Origin: Rhodanobacter sp. 7MK24
GTDB lineage: Bacteria > Pseudomonadota > Gammaproteobacteria > Xanthomonadales > Rhodanobacteraceae
Length of the DNA: 64,000 nt
Direction: 5' to 3'
Assembly: GCF_014842995.1 (NCBI RefSeq)
Contig: NZ_JACYXL010000003.1
Span: 372,001-436,000, forward strand
Of this stretch, positions 44,176 through 53,547 are shown in pieces. Numbering within the stretch: the stretch's first letter is position 1; the number at the start of each line of letters is the position of its first letter. The notes beneath the pieces are model-generated. The model saw only the letters and a program-made list of their open reading frames with translations. It was not told the DNA's origin and searched no databases. A program made the translations under genes and the position numbers.

Positions 44176-44940
44176 TTAGGCATCCGGCCAAGGCGTGAGG
44201 ATTTCGAAGCCGTCGGAGGTGACCGCAATGGTGTGCTCCCACTGCGCGGAAAGCGAGTGGTCCTTGGTAACCACGGTCCAGCCGTCGGGCAGCTGCTTGG
44301 TCTGCGGCTTGCCGGCGTTGACCATCGGCTCGACGGTGAAGGTCATGCCCTCCTGCAGCTCCACGCCGGTGCCAGGCTTGCCGTAGTGCAGCACCTGCGG
44401 CTCGTCGTGGTAGACCTTGCCGATACCGTGGCCGCAGTACTCGCGCACCACGCTGAAGCCGGCGGCTTCAGCGTGCTGCTGGATCGCATGGCCGACGTCG
44501 CCCAGCGTGGCGCCTGGGCGCACCGCGCGGATGCCGCGCATCATCGCCTCGTGCGTGGTCTCCACCAGCCGCTTGGCCAGTACCGAGGGGGTGCCCACGA
44601 AATACATGCGGCTGGTGTCGCCGTGCCAGCCGTCCTTGATGACGGTGACGTCGAGATTGACGATGTCGCCTTCCTTCAATGCCTTGCCGGGACTGGGGAT
44701 GCCGTGGCAGATCACGTGGTTGACCGAGGTGCACAGCGTCTTCGGGAAGCCGTGATAGCCCACGTTGGCCGGCACCGCCTTCTGCACGTTGACGATGTGC
44801 TCGTAGGCCAGCCGGTCCAGCTCCTCGGTGGTGACGCCGGGCTTGACGTGCTCCTTGAGCATGGCCAGCACCTCGGCGGCCAGCCGGCCGGCCTCGCGCA
44901 TGCCTTCAAGGTCCTTCGGGGATTTCAGCGTAATGGCCAT
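44176..44940 (-). CDS. map: Methionine aminopeptidase type I
   Basis: Removes the initiator Met from nascent proteins. 254 aa with the five metal ligands of the family in HGIPSPGKALKEGDIVNLDVT, DTSRMYFVG, YCGHGIGKVYHDEPQVLHYG, FTVEPMVN and SAQWEHTIAV. Divergent from rpsB, the arrangement typical of proteobacteria. Confidence 0.97.
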   Translation of the reverse strand: MAITLKSPKDLEGMREAGRLAAEVLAMLKEHVKPGVTTEELDRLAYEHIVNVQKAVPANVGYHGFPKTLCTSVNHVICHGIPSPGKALKEGDIVNLDVTVIKDGWHGDTSRMYFVGTPSVLAKRLVETTHEAMMRGIRAVRPGATLGDVGHAIQQHAEAAGFSVVREYCGHGIGKVYHDEPQVLHYGKPGTGVELQEGMTFTVEPMVNAGKPQTKQLPDGWTVVTKDHSLSAQWEHTIAVTSDGFEILTPWPDA

Positions 44941-45257
44941 AGTGGGAACCCAGATGGCGGCGTCCTTGTGCCGATCAAGCCGGCATCGCAGGCAACTTGC
45001 CGCCGCGCCGGCGTACCGGCTACAATCTCACAGTTTTGCAGACCGTCATCGAGGCTTTCGACCGGTGCGCACTGCAAGGCGAAACGGGATTGTAACCGCG
45101 CCGCGGCAGCATCCCAAACCCAACGCCACACACGCATCGGCACCGTTCTTCGGGGTGCCGCGCGCAGCATTCGCTGCCGCGGTCGAAGCCGGGGATGCGT
45201 GGAGGTCCCAACCCCCGGGCCGCCTACACAAGGCCCAATGCTTTAAGGAGTTACACC
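44941..45257 (+). promoter_or_regulatory. map-rpsB intergenic region with rpsB promoter and long leader
   Basis: 317 nt without a gene. The promoter is at 44997-45026. The transcribed leader of about 220 nt contains GGCACC/GGGTGCC (around 45138-45159) and GCGGCAGC/GCTGCCGC pairs, so it can fold. Autoregulatory S2-binding leaders are known upstream of rpsB in gammaproteobacteria, which makes one likely here, but I cannot confirm the structure. Confidence 0.5.
44997..45026 (+). promoter_or_regulatory. rpsB promoter
   Basis: TTGCCG (44997-45002), 18-nt spacer, TACAAT (45021-45026). A good sigma-70 match in the expected place. Confidence 0.6.
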
Positions 45258-46133
45258 ATGGCTCAAGTCACCATGCGCGAAATGCTCGAAGCCGGCGTGC
45301 ATTTCGGTCACCAGACCCGTTACTGGAATCCGAAGATGGGTCCGTACATCTTCGGCGCCCGCGGCAAGATCCACATCATCAACCTCGAAAAGACCCTGCC
45401 GCTGTTCACCGACGCGATGAACTTCCTGTCGGGCCTGGCGCAGAAGCGCGGCACCATCCTGTTCGTGGGCACCAAGCGTTCCGCTCGCGAGGCGCTGGCC
45501 GAGGAAGCATCCCGTGCTGGCATGCCCTTCGTCACCGCGCGCTGGCTGGGCGGCATGCTCACCAATTTCCGCACCGTGAAGCAGTCGGTGGCCAAGCTCA
45601 AGGAGCTGGAAGCGGCCGAAACCGACGGCAGCTTCGAAAAGCTGGTCAAGCACGAAGTGCTGGCACGCCGTCGTGAGCGCGAGAAGCTGCAGAACTCGCT
45701 GGGCGGCATCAAGAACATGAACCGCCTGCCCGACGCGCTGTTCGTGATCGACATCGGCCACGAAGACATCGCCGTGCAGGAAGCCCGCAAGCTGGGCATC
45801 CCGGTGGTGGCGGTGGTCGACACCAACTACAACCCGGAGCTGGTGGACTACGCGATTCCCGGCAACGACGACGCGATCCGCGCGATCCAGCTGTACGCCC
45901 GCGCTGCCGCCGACTCGATCCTGGAAGGCAAGGCCGCTGCCCCGGCTGCCGCCCAGGGCGACGCCGACGAGTTCGTCGAGCTGGACGAGGAAGGCAATCC
46001 GGTCGCCAAGGCCGAGCGCAGCGAGCGCAAGGCTGCTCCGCGCCGTGACCGCGATGCCGCCCCGCGCAAGGGTGCCGGTGCGCCGCGTCGTGACGGCGGT
46101 CGCGAAGGCCGCGCTCCGCGCGACGCCAAGTAA
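45258..46133 (+). CDS. rpsB: 30S ribosomal protein S2
   Basis: Structural protein of the small subunit head/platform and anchor for S1. 291 aa, longer than the roughly 240-270 aa usual. The core is standard: [66 protein letters not shown]. The excess is a charged, Ala/Arg/Asp/Gly-rich tail (about residues 245-291) after FVELDEEGN, likely disordered. AAGGAG ribosome-binding site before the ATG at 45258. First gene of rpsB-tsf. Confidence 0.97.
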   Translation: MAQVTMREMLEAGVHFGHQTRYWNPKMGPYIFGARGKIHIINLEKTLPLFTDAMNFLSGLAQKRGTILFVGTKRSAREALAEEASRAGMPFVTARWLGGMLTNFRTVKQSVAKLKELEAAETDGSFEKLVKHEVLARRREREKLQNSLGGIKNMNRLPDALFVIDIGHEDIAVQEARKLGIPVVAVVDTNYNPELVDYAIPGNDDAIRAIQLYARAAADSILEGKAAAPAAAQGDADEFVELDEEGNPVAKAERSERKAAPRRDRDAAPRKGAGAPRRDGGREGRAPRDAK

Positions 46134-46187
46134 GGCGACGTGACGGCGGGCGACCGCCGTCGCTTCGACAACGACGAAGCCCATCCC

Positions 46188-46216
46188 GGCGTCGTGGCGC
46201 GATCCGCCACGACGCC
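46188..46216 (+). terminator. Strong hairpin between rpsB and tsf (attenuator or processing site)
   Basis: GGCGTCGTGGCG (46188-46199) and CGCCACGACGCC (46205-46216) pair perfectly over 12 bp with a 5-nt loop. No T-run follows, so it more likely pauses RNA polymerase or protects or processes the mRNA than ends transcription. Confidence 0.55.
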
Positions 46217-46237
46217 TCAAGCATTCGAGGAATACCG

Positions 46238-47116
46238 ATGAGCAATATCTCCGCCCAACTCGTGAAGGAACTGCGCGAGCGTTCCGGCGCCGGCATGATG
46301 GAGTGCAAGAAGGCGCTGGTCGAGAACAACGGCGACATCGACGCCGCGATGGAATGGCTGCGCAAGACCGGCATGGTCAAGGCCGAGAAGAAGGCCGACC
46401 GCATTGCCGCCGAAGGCCGCATCGCCGCCGCGCAGGCCAGTGGCAAGGCCGTGCTGATCGAGGTCAACAGCGAGACCGACTTCGTCGCCAAGGCGCCGAA
46501 CTTCATCGAGTTCACCAACGCCGTCGCCGAGGCCGCGCTGAAGGCCAGCGCCGGCGACATCGACGCCGTGAAGGCCGCCGCCTTCCCGGGCGCCGCCAGC
46601 ATCGAGGAAGCCGCCAAGGCGCAGACCGCGACCATCGGCGAAAAGATCGAAGTGCGCCGCGCGGCGCGCGTCGAGAACGATGGCCCGCTGGCCACCTACT
46701 CGCACGGCGGCAAGATCGGCGTGATCGTGGCGCTCAAGGGCGGCTCGGACGAGCTGGCCAAGGGCATCGCCATGCACGTGGCGGCGATGAACCCGCCCTA
46801 CGTGAAGGCCGAGGACGTCCCTGCCGACTTCATCGCCAAGGAAAAGGAAATCGCGCTGGCCGCGATGTCGGACAAGGAAAAGGCCAAGCCGGCCGACATC
46901 CTGGAAAAGATCGTCTCGGGCAAGATCAACAAGATCGTCTCCGAGGTCACCCTGGTCGGCCAGCCCTACGTGCTGGACACCAACGTCACCGTGGGCGACG
47001 CGCTGAAGAAGGAAGGCGCCGACGTGGTTTCGGTGGTGCGCCTGGCCGTGGGCGAAGGCATCGAGAAGGTGCAGGAAGACTATCTGGCCGAAGTCGCCAA
47101 GGCGATGCAGGGCTGA
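46238..47116 (+). CDS. tsf: Elongation factor Ts
   Basis: Nucleotide exchange factor for EF-Tu. 292 aa: N-terminal UBA-like domain with [20 protein letters not shown] (about 6-25), core with [13 protein letters not shown] (about 76-88), and C-terminal module [26 protein letters not shown] ribosome-binding site. Downstream of rpsB across the hairpin, as in most bacteria. Confidence 0.97.
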   Translation: MSNISAQLVKELRERSGAGMMECKKALVENNGDIDAAMEWLRKTGMVKAEKKADRIAAEGRIAAAQASGKAVLIEVNSETDFVAKAPNFIEFTNAVAEAALKASAGDIDAVKAAAFPGAASIEEAAKAQTATIGEKIEVRRAARVENDGPLATYSHGGKIGVIVALKGGSDELAKGIAMHVAAMNPPYVKAEDVPADFIAKEKEIALAAMSDKEKAKPADILEKIVSGKINKIVSEVTLVGQPYVLDTNVTVGDALKKEGADVVSVVRLAVGEGIEKVQEDYLAEVAKAMQG

Positions 47117-47167
47117 GGAGCGCGCTCGTGCGCTCCCCGCTCTGGAATGAGCGCACGCGAAGCGGAG

Positions 47168-47223
47168 CCTGATTCGCCCTGCGAATCAGGCGAGTCAAAA
47201 AAGAGCAAAAGTCCCTTTTTGAC
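47168..47223. other. Two further inverted repeats between tsf and purK
   Basis: CCTGATTCGC/GCGAATCAGG (47168-47177/47181-47190, 3-nt loop) and GTCAAAAA/TTTTTGAC (47194-47201/47216-47223). Together with the terminator at 47271-47298 they fill the 204-nt gap between convergent genes. Confidence 0.55.
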
Positions 47224-47270
47224 CATCAGGCACGAATGCTCTTGCTCTAGCCTTCCAAACGCCCGTAAAC

Positions 47271-47298
47271 AAAAAGCCGCGGACACCCGCGGCTTTTT
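47271..47298. terminator. Bidirectional Rho-independent terminator (tsf/purK)
   Basis: AAAAAGCCGCGG (47271-47282), loop ACAC, CCGCGGCTTTTT (47287-47298). The 12-bp stem with A5/T5 ends works in both directions between convergent tsf and purK. Confidence 0.92.
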
Positions 47299-47320
47299 CA
47301 TGCCTGAAGCGACAGGCAGT

Positions 47321-48478
47321 TTAGCCGTGCAGCGCTTCCACTGTCGGCGCCACCTGCGCTTCGCGGTTCAACTCACGGCCCAACACTTCCAGCCGTTGTG
47401 CCAGTTGCACCGCGTCCGGCGCGCAAACCGTGGCGTGCCCCACTTTGCGACCGGCACGGGCCGACTTGCCGTAGTCATGCCAGTGCGCATCGACGCCCCG
47501 CAGCACGGGCGCCGGGTCGGGCAGCTCGCCGATCCAGTTGAACATGGCCGACTGCCCGCGTGCGCCGGTGTCGCCCAGTGGCAGGCCGAGCACGGCGCGC
47601 ACGTGATTCTCGAACTGGCTGGTATGCGCTCCCTCGATGGTCCAGTGCCCGGAGTTGTGCACGCGCGGTGCCATCTCGTTGCCCAGCAGCTCGCCATCCT
47701 TCACGAACAACTCGAGCGCGAACACGCCCACGTAATCCAGATGCTCGGCCAGCGTGCGCGCCAGTGCAGTAGCGCGCGGCTGCAGCTCGTCGATCTGCGG
47801 CGCCGGAGCCAGGCTCATCGACAACACTCCATCCACATGCCAGTTGCGGGTCAACGGCCAGGTACGGAAATCGCCGTCGCGGCCACGTACCGCCACCACC
47901 GACAGCTCGCGCTGGAACGGTACGAAGGCTTCCAGAATCAGGCCGTGCTTCGCCGCCTGCGCCCCCAGCGCGGCCCAGGCCGCATCGGCGTCAGCCAACG
48001 ACTTCAGGCGAAACTGACCCTTGCCGTCGTAACCCAAACGTCGCGTCTTGAGGATGGCCGGAACACCCACCGCGGCCAACGCTCGATCGAGGCCGGTTCG
48101 ATCGTCCACCGCCATGAACTCGGGCGTGTGCAGGCCACACTCGCGGAACAGGGTCTTCTCGGCGAGGCGATCCTGCGCCACCGCCAGGGCGCGCGGGTTC
48201 GGGAATACCGCCACGCGCTCGGCCAGCCACTGCGCTGTCTCGGCCGGCACGTTTTCGAAATCGAAGGTAACCACGTCGACCTTGCGCGCAAACTCTTCCA
48301 GCGTGGCGTAGTCGCCCCAGTCGGCCTTGACCAGCGGCGCCACCTGGCCGGCGCAGGCATCGGCGGCACTGTCCACCACCAGGCTGTTCACGCCCAGTGG
48401 CGCCGCCGCCAGCGCCAGCATGCGCGCCAACTGGCCTCCGCCGAGGATGCCGAGCACGGGTTGGCGCGACTCGCTCAT
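47321..48478 (-). CDS. purK: 5-(carboxyamino)imidazole ribonucleotide synthase PurK
   Basis: ATP-grasp enzyme making N5-CAIR from AIR, bicarbonate and ATP in purine synthesis. 385 aa: [13 protein letters not shown] (about 8-20), [27 protein letters not shown] (ATP-binding loop), [27 protein letters not shown] split between metal-binding Glu and Asn residues, and [15 protein letters not shown]. Overlaps purE by 4 nt, so the two are translated together. Confidence 0.96.
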   Translation of the reverse strand: MSESRQPVLGILGGGQLARMLALAAAPLGVNSLVVDSAADACAGQVAPLVKADWGDYATLEEFARKVDVVTFDFENVPAETAQWLAERVAVFPNPRALAVAQDRLAEKTLFRECGLHTPEFMAVDDRTGLDRALAAVGVPAILKTRRLGYDGKGQFRLKSLADADAAWAALGAQAAKHGLILEAFVPFQRELSVVAVRGRDGDFRTWPLTRNWHVDGVLSMSLAPAPQIDELQPRATALARTLAEHLDYVGVFALELFVKDGELLGNEMAPRVHNSGHWTIEGAHTSQFENHVRAVLGLPLGDTGARGQSAMFNWIGELPDPAPVLRGVDAHWHDYGKSARAGRKVGHATVCAPDAVQLAQRLEVLGRELNREAQVAPTVEALHG

Positions 48479-48978
48479 GCACGCGGGTCCGGCTGATCGA
48501 GCACGGCCTGCGTCTGCTTGGCGCGCCAGTTCTCCAGCGCCTGCGCAAGGCGGGTATCGTGCAGCGCCAGCACCGCGGCGGCGAGCAGGCCTGCGTTTAC
48601 TGCACCGGCGCGGCCGATCGCCAGCGTGCCTACCGGGATACCGGCCGGCATCTGCGCGATGGAAAGCAGGGAATCCATGCCGTTCAGCGCCTTCGACTGC
48701 ACCGGCACCCCGAGCACCGGCAACCGGGTCTTGGCCGCCAGCATGCCCGGCAGATGGGCAGCACCGCCGGCACCGGCAACGATCACCTGGATACCGCGCC
48801 CGGCTGCATGCTCGGCATAACGAAACAACAGATCCGGCGTGCGGTGGGCGGACACTACCTGCACTTCGTGTGCAACGCCCAGCTCGGTCAGCACCGCGGA
48901 GGCGTGCTCCATGGTTTCCCAGTCCGAGCGCGAGCCCATTACCACGCCCACCCGCGGCGTTTCCGTCGTTGCTGTCAT
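48475..48978 (-). CDS. purE: 5-(carboxyamino)imidazole ribonucleotide mutase PurE
   Basis: Rearranges N5-CAIR to CAIR, the step after PurK. 167 aa: [12 protein letters not shown] (about 15-26), SAHRTPD (about 47-53), [35 protein letters not shown], and [11 protein letters not shown]-type C-terminus. Class I bacterial PurE length. A -10 TACAAT lies 24 nt upstream (49007-49002). Start at MTATTE; an upstream in-frame ATG exists at 48993. Confidence 0.96.
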   Translation of the reverse strand: MTATTETPRVGVVMGSRSDWETMEHASAVLTELGVAHEVQVVSAHRTPDLLFRYAEHAAGRGIQVIVAGAGGAAHLPGMLAAKTRLPVLGVPVQSKALNGMDSLLSIAQMPAGIPVGTLAIGRAGAVNAGLLAAAVLALHDTRLAQALENWRAKQTQAVLDQPDPRA

Positions 48979-49001
48979 GGTTCGGCCGTCCAAAAGGGGT
49001 T

Positions 49002-49007
49002 ATTGTA
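49002..49007 (-). promoter_or_regulatory. -10 box of purEK
   Basis: Minus-strand TACAAT about 24 nt before the purE ATG. The -35 is weak (CGTTGC at 16 nt). The overlapping plus-strand TTGTAC (49003-49008), 17 nt, AACGAT could serve the divergent Trm112 gene, whose ATG would then be leaderless. Confidence 0.4.
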
Positions 49008-49039
49008 CGGGCTTTCCGGTTTCGCAACGATTTTGCCCC

Positions 49040-49312
49040 ATGGACAAGCGTCTGCTCGACATCCTGTGCTGCCCCGTAAGCAAGACACCGGTGCGCCTGC
49101 TCGGTCGCGCCGAGCTGGGCGCGCTCAACGGCGCCATAGCGGCCGGCGGCCTGGTGACGACAGCCGGCAACACCGTGGGCGAGCGTCTTGAAGAAGGCCT
49201 GATCACCATCGACCGCAAGCTGGTTTATCGTGTCGCCGACGGCATCCCTGTAATGCTGCCGGAGGAAGGGATCGCCACTATCCAACTGCACGACTTCCCG
49301 ACCGCCGCCTGA
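49040..49312 (+). CDS. Trm112-like protein (UPF0434/YcaR)
   Basis: 90 aa. N-terminal LLDILCCPVSKTPVRLL and C-terminal KLVYRVADGIPVMLPEEGI are the Trm112-family blocks. The first zinc-ligand pair is degenerate (CC instead of CxxC) and no second pair is visible. The insert between the blocks (about 22-55) is longer than in E. coli YcaR. In eukaryotes and archaea Trm112 activates methyltransferases; the role here is unproven. Divergent from purEK. Confidence 0.85.
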   Translation: MDKRLLDILCCPVSKTPVRLLGRAELGALNGAIAAGGLVTTAGNTVGERLEEGLITIDRKLVYRVADGIPVMLPEEGIATIQLHDFPTAA

Positions 49313-49343
49313 GCCCCCCCCTTCCCTCGCCACGAACCCGCCG

Positions 49344-51683
49344 ATGGACCGGCCCGCCCGCAAGACGCCACCTAGCCAACGACAGACTCCCGGTATGGCC
49401 ATGACCGACGCCTTCGAACCGCCCAAGATCGTGCCGCTAGGGCCACGTCTCGACGCCAACACGGGCGAACGCGTGGGCGAGTTGCTCAACGCCGTGCGCG
49501 GCATTGCCGGCAAGCGGCTGCAGCAGTGCCTGGGCAACCTGTTCGAGCATGTGGACGACGCGCTGTTCGATCTCGCCGAAAAGGCCGAGAACAACGCCAC
49601 CCAGACGCATTACTTCGACGGCATGCGAGAGGTGCGCAAGCGCCGGCCGGCGGTCGAACGCAGCTTCCTCGCCACGGTGAACCGGGAGCTGGGCGGTCTG
49701 ACCGGAAATGCCACCACGGCATCCGCCACGCCGGCGCCAGCGATGGCCGAGCTTTCGCTGGTGGCCGATGCCGACCTGGAGGAGTCGCTGGCGATCACCA
49801 GCATGGGCAGCAAGCACGAGAGCCGGCTGGCGCGCGACCTGTTTGCGATCAACCAGCGCCTCTCGGTGATCTGCGGCGGCCGCAAGGTCGAGGACTCCAG
49901 CAACCCCATCGCCCCGGCAGCGCTGTCGCAGGCCTTTCGCCTGGCGCTGAAAGAGCTGGCCGCGGACATGCGCGTCAAGCTTCTGATCTACAAGCTGTTC
50001 GACCGCTACGTGCTGTCCACGCTGGAAGAACTGTACGCCGATGCGAACGAAACGCTGGCGCGCGCAGGCGTGTTGCCGCAGCTGCGGGTGGCGGCGCCGC
50101 GCGGCGGCACCGCTACGCGCACCGCCACGTCAACGGCATCCGCGGCCACGGGTGGAACCGGCACGGACGAAGCTGCCGATCCCGCTGCCGTCGAACTGCT
50201 GCAGACCCTGCATAGTCTGTTCGTCGCCCGCCGTGGCGGCGAAGCACCGGCATCGTCTCATGCAGGCCATGCGGGTGGCCCACCGCCTTCCGCCGGCGAA
50301 CTGCTGGGTGCGCTCAGCGTGCTGCAGACCCAACTGGCGGCCGGTAGCGCCCAGCAGTCACCGTCCATGGTGGACGGCACCGGCAATTTCGATCGCGAAG
50401 CGGTCTCGCAGCTCAAGGAACAACTGCTGGGCCAGCTCGGGGCGCTGCGCGGTATGCGACCCAGCCATGTCGCCGGGGTCGACGAGGACACCATCGACCT
50501 GGTCGGCATGCTGTTCGAGTTCATCCTCGACGACCATACCCTTCCGCCCGAGATGCAAGCGCTGCTGGCGCGGCTGCAGATTCCCTACCTCAAGGCAGCG
50601 ATCCTCGACCGCAAGCTGTTCGCCCATCGCCAGCATCCGGCGCGCCGCCTGCTTGACGCCCTCGCCGAGCAGGCCAAGGGCTGGTCGCCGGAGTCCGATC
50701 GCGACAATCGCCTGCACGACACGATCAAGAGCATCGTCGACCAGTTGCTCCACGAGTTCGACGACGATCTCGGCCTATTCGAGCGCCTGCTGCAGGGGCT
50801 GCAGCAGTTCCACGAATCCAACCGGCGCCGCTCCGAACTGGCCGAGCAGCGTGTGGCCGAGTCCACGCGCGGCCGCGAAAAGCTGGAGCAGGCGCGCCGA
50901 CGCGCCGCCCGCGAGATCGTCGAACGCATCGACGGCCGCAAGTTGCCGCCGCTGGTGCATGAAGTGCTGGCTCGCGCCTGGGCCAACCATCTGGTGCTGG
51001 TGCTGCTGCGCCAGGGCGAAGAGTCGGGCGAATTCCGTGACGCCCTGCGCTTTGTGGACGACTTCATCGCCAGCACGCGGCCCGTGCCGGACGCCACCTC
51101 GCGCCAGCAATTGCGCCAACTGCTGCCTGCCATCGAACGCGCGCTGCGCCAGGGCCTGGCCAATGTCGCTTTCCAGCCGCAGGACATCGAGCGCCTGCTG
51201 GCCCAACTGCGCGACTGGTACGGTCAGCAACTGGGCGAGCCGGCGCGCGTCGCCGCACCCAACGCACCAACAGTCGCCGAAACGGCCCCTGTCGCCGCGA
51301 TTCCGGAAAGCATCCAGCCCATCGTCGAGCAGCACGCCGAGCCGGAGGAATTGCCCGAGGAAAGCGTACCGGTCGACACCGACAGCCCCGAATGGAAACA
51401 GGTGGAGGCATTGCAGCCCGGCATATGGCTGGAGTTCCAGCTGCCGGACGAACCGATGGTGCGCGCCAAGCTTTCCTGGGTCAGCCCGATGAGCGGCCGC
51501 TATCTTTTCGTCAACCGGCGCGGGCTGAAGGTGGCCGATTACTCGCCGCAGGAACTGGCCGTGCTGCTGGCCAGCGGCCACGCCCAGGTATTGGCCACCA
51601 ATGCGCTGTTCGACCGCGCGATGAGCGCCATCGTCAGCCGCCTGCGCCAGCCCGACGCACCCAACAGCCCGGACGCCGGATGA
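49344..51683 (+). CDS. DUF1631 protein
   Basis: 779 aa, mostly helical. DUF1631 blocks: RKRRPAVERSFLA, LVADADLEESLAITSM, HESRLARDLFAINQRL, LLIYKLFDRYVL, LLARLQIPYLKAAILDRKLF, HPARRLLDALAEQAKGW, and a C-terminal PilZ-like beta part (KQVEALQPGIWLEFQ, LSWVSPMSGRYLFVNRRG) suggesting a possible cyclic-di-GMP-related ligand. Function unknown. An ATG at 49395 could be the true start; neither has a strong ribosome-binding site. Its stop overlaps the nadC ATG by 4 nt. Confidence 0.88.
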   Translation: MDRPARKTPPSQRQTPGMAMTDAFEPPKIVPLGPRLDANTGERVGELLNAVRGIAGKRLQQCLGNLFEHVDDALFDLAEKAENNATQTHYFDGMREVRKRRPAVERSFLATVNRELGGLTGNATTASATPAPAMAELSLVADADLEESLAITSMGSKHESRLARDLFAINQRLSVICGGRKVEDSSNPIAPAALSQAFRLALKELAADMRVKLLIYKLFDRYVLSTLEELYADANETLARAGVLPQLRVAAPRGGTATRTATSTASAATGGTGTDEAADPAAVELLQTLHSLFVARRGGEAPASSHAGHAGGPPPSAGELLGALSVLQTQLAAGSAQQSPSMVDGTGNFDREAVSQLKEQLLGQLGALRGMRPSHVAGVDEDTIDLVGMLFEFILDDHTLPPEMQALLARLQIPYLKAAILDRKLFAHRQHPARRLLDALAEQAKGWSPESDRDNRLHDTIKSIVDQLLHEFDDDLGLFERLLQGLQQFHESNRRRSELAEQRVAESTRGREKLEQARRRAAREIVERIDGRKLPPLVHEVLARAWANHLVLVLLRQGEESGEFRDALRFVDDFIASTRPVPDATSRQQLRQLLPAIERALRQGLANVAFQPQDIERLLAQLRDWYGQQLGEPARVAAPNAPTVAETAPVAAIPESIQPIVEQHAEPEELPEESVPVDTDSPEWKQVEALQPGIWLEFQLPDEPMVRAKLSWVSPMSGRYLFVNRRGLKVADYSPQELAVLLASGHAQVLATNALFDRAMSAIVSRLRQPDAPNSPDAG

Positions 51684-52537
51684 ATTCTGGTTTCATGTTC
51701 GACCCGCCCAGCTCCGAGTTGATCGCCACCGACGTGGAACGCGCTTTTGCCGAGGATTTCGGCAAGGGCGACGCCACCGCTGAATTGCTGCCGGCCGACG
51801 CCGTGGCCGATGCCGTGCTCACTTGCCGCGACAACGCGGTGATTGCTGGCGCGCCATGGTTCGATGCCTGCTTCCGGCGCCTGGATCCCGCCGTGCAAAT
51901 CCATTGGCAGGTGCGCGAGGGTGAGCGCGTGGCACCGGATACCACGATCTGCCGGCTGTCCGGCCATGCCCGTTCGCTGGTGAGCGCCGAGCGTTCGGCG
52001 CTGAACTTCCTGCAACTGCTCTCCGGCACCGCCACCGCTACGGCCACCTACGTGGCAGCTGTGGCCGGAACCCGCACGCGCGTGCTCGACACCCGCAAGA
52101 CCGTGCCGGGCCTGCGTCTGGCGCAGAAATACGCCGTGCGCTGCGGCGGTGGCCACAACCACCGCATCGGCCTTTACGACGCGATCCTGGTCAAGGAGAA
52201 CCACATCATCGCCGCCGGCGGGATCGTTCCCGCGGTGACGGCCGCGCGCCGTCTGCATCCCGACCTGCTGCTGGAAGTCGAAGTGGAGAACCTCGACGAA
52301 CTGGAGCAGGCGCTGGACGCAGGCGTGGATCGCATCATGCTCGACAACTTCGACGTGCCGCTGATGGACGAGGCCGTGCAGCTCACCGCGGGACGCGTAC
52401 CGCTGGAAGCCTCCGGCAACGTCGACCTGCGCACGATTGGCGAATACGCACGCACCGGGGTCGATTTCATCTCGGTCGGTGCGTTGACCAAGCACGTACA
52501 CGCGGTTGACCTTTCGCTGCGCCTGCGCATTTCCTGA
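51680..52537 (+). CDS. nadC: Quinolinate phosphoribosyltransferase (nicotinate-nucleotide pyrophosphorylase, carboxylating)
   Basis: Converts quinolinate and PRPP to nicotinate mononucleotide and CO2 in de novo NAD synthesis. 285 aa: SAERSALNFLQLLSGTAT, DTRKTVPGLRLAQKYAV, CGGGHNHRIGLYDAILVKENH, EVEVENLDELEQAL, MLDNFD and ASGNVDLRTIGEYARTGVDFIS-type ending. Start ATG 51680 overlaps the DUF1631 stop (ATGA). Complements pncB in this window for two routes to the same nucleotide. Confidence 0.96.
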   Translation: MNSGFMFDPPSSELIATDVERAFAEDFGKGDATAELLPADAVADAVLTCRDNAVIAGAPWFDACFRRLDPAVQIHWQVREGERVAPDTTICRLSGHARSLVSAERSALNFLQLLSGTATATATYVAAVAGTRTRVLDTRKTVPGLRLAQKYAVRCGGGHNHRIGLYDAILVKENHIIAAGGIVPAVTAARRLHPDLLLEVEVENLDELEQALDAGVDRIMLDNFDVPLMDEAVQLTAGRVPLEASGNVDLRTIGEYARTGVDFISVGALTKHVHAVDLSLRLRIS

Positions 52538-52574
52538 ACTTGCACGCCGCGCCGCCTGCCCACACACTGCATGC

Positions 52575-53039
52575 ATGGGCAACATCCATGACCTCCTGAT
52601 ACTGCTGGCGCTGGTCGCCGCGATAGCGTTGTGGCTGAAGTTGAGCGCCGCGCGCGACCGCGCGGCCACCGAAGCGCGCCTGCAGTGCGAACGCTACGGC
52701 CTGCAAATGCTGGACGAGTCCGTGGGATTGCGTGCATTGCGGCTGCGTCGCGTGGCCGGCCGCCAGCGACTGGAACGCTGCTACGGCTTCGAAGTGAGCA
52801 TCGACGGCGCGGATCGCGAACAGGCTTCGTTGTGGGTACTGGGCGATACACTCAGCGAGCTGCGGCTGCCCACGGTCGTGCTCTCGCCGTCGGATCAGCT
52901 CGATATCCCGGCCGCCGGCACGGAAACGTGGCATCCACCCACCGAGCCGGGCGCACCTCACGCGGACGGCGCTGCCGGCAGCAATGTGATCCCGCTACGT
53001 CCACGCCGCCGCTCCAGCGGCGGCAACACACTGCACTGA
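52575..53039 (+). CDS. DUF3301 protein
   Basis: 154 aa. One N-terminal membrane helix (about 5-24), then the DUF3301 body: RLQCERYGLQMLDESVGL, RRVAGRQRLERCYGFEVSIDG, WVLGDTLSEL. The C-terminal 50 residues are Pro/Ala/Gly-rich and probably disordered. Function unknown. Follows nadC by 37 nt, the order seen in related Lysobacterales. Confidence 0.85.
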   Translation: MGNIHDLLILLALVAAIALWLKLSAARDRAATEARLQCERYGLQMLDESVGLRALRLRRVAGRQRLERCYGFEVSIDGADREQASLWVLGDTLSELRLPTVVLSPSDQLDIPAAGTETWHPPTEPGAPHADGAAGSNVIPLRPRRRSSGGNTLH

Positions 53040-53100
53040 GATCGATCGGCACCCGGAGCCCGGTACGCTCGTCGAGCGCCCCGCATCCGGGAACATTGTC

Positions 53101-53547
53101 TTATTTGATGACCCGCAGGAACGGTGCACCGCGCTTGGGTTTGTCGCCGCCCGCACCACCCTGACTGGATGGCGGCTCGTCGGGCGCTGGCGCGGGCGGT
53201 GGCGTATCGCCACCTTCCTCGTCGGTCGGGAACATCATCCCCTGCCCGTTCTCTTGCGCATACAGCGCGAGCACCGAGCCGACCGGGATGCGCACCACCT
53301 GGCTGACGCCAGAGAAGCGCGCAGAGAACCCAATCCAGTCGTTGCCGAGTTCCAGGTTCGCCACCGCGCGCATCGCGATGTTGAGTACCACCTGGCCGTT
53401 CTTGATCACTTGCGGCGGCACGCGCACGCCTTCGCCGCTGGCGTCGATCAAGAGGTACGGGGTCAGGCCGTTGTCGCTGATCCAGTCGTAGATCGCCCGC
53501 AACAGGTAGGGGCGATTGGAAGTCATCGGTTGCGTTGCTTCGCTCAT
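53101..53547 (-). CDS. sspB: ClpXP protease specificity-enhancing factor SspB
   Basis: Adaptor that delivers ssrA-tagged and other substrates to ClpXP. 148 aa: RPYLLRAIYDWISDNGLTPYL (about 12-32), VLNIAMRAVANLELGNDWI, SFSARFSGVSQ-type segment and VLALYAQENGQGM. A Pro/Gly/Glu-rich linker ends in the short ClpX-binding tail GAPFLRVIK. The start overlaps the sspA stop by one base. Confidence 0.95.
   Translation of the reverse strand: MSEATQPMTSNRPYLLRAIYDWISDNGLTPYLLIDASGEGVRVPPQVIKNGQVVLNIAMRAVANLELGNDWIGFSARFSGVSQVVRIPVGSVLALYAQENGQGMMFPTDEEGGDTPPPAPAPDEPPSSQGGAGGDKPKRGAPFLRVIK

Noticed and set aside
47321-49600. Single long minus-strand frame spanning purK and beyond
   Set aside because: purK begins at 48478 with a coupled start; the upstream part runs across purE in another frame.
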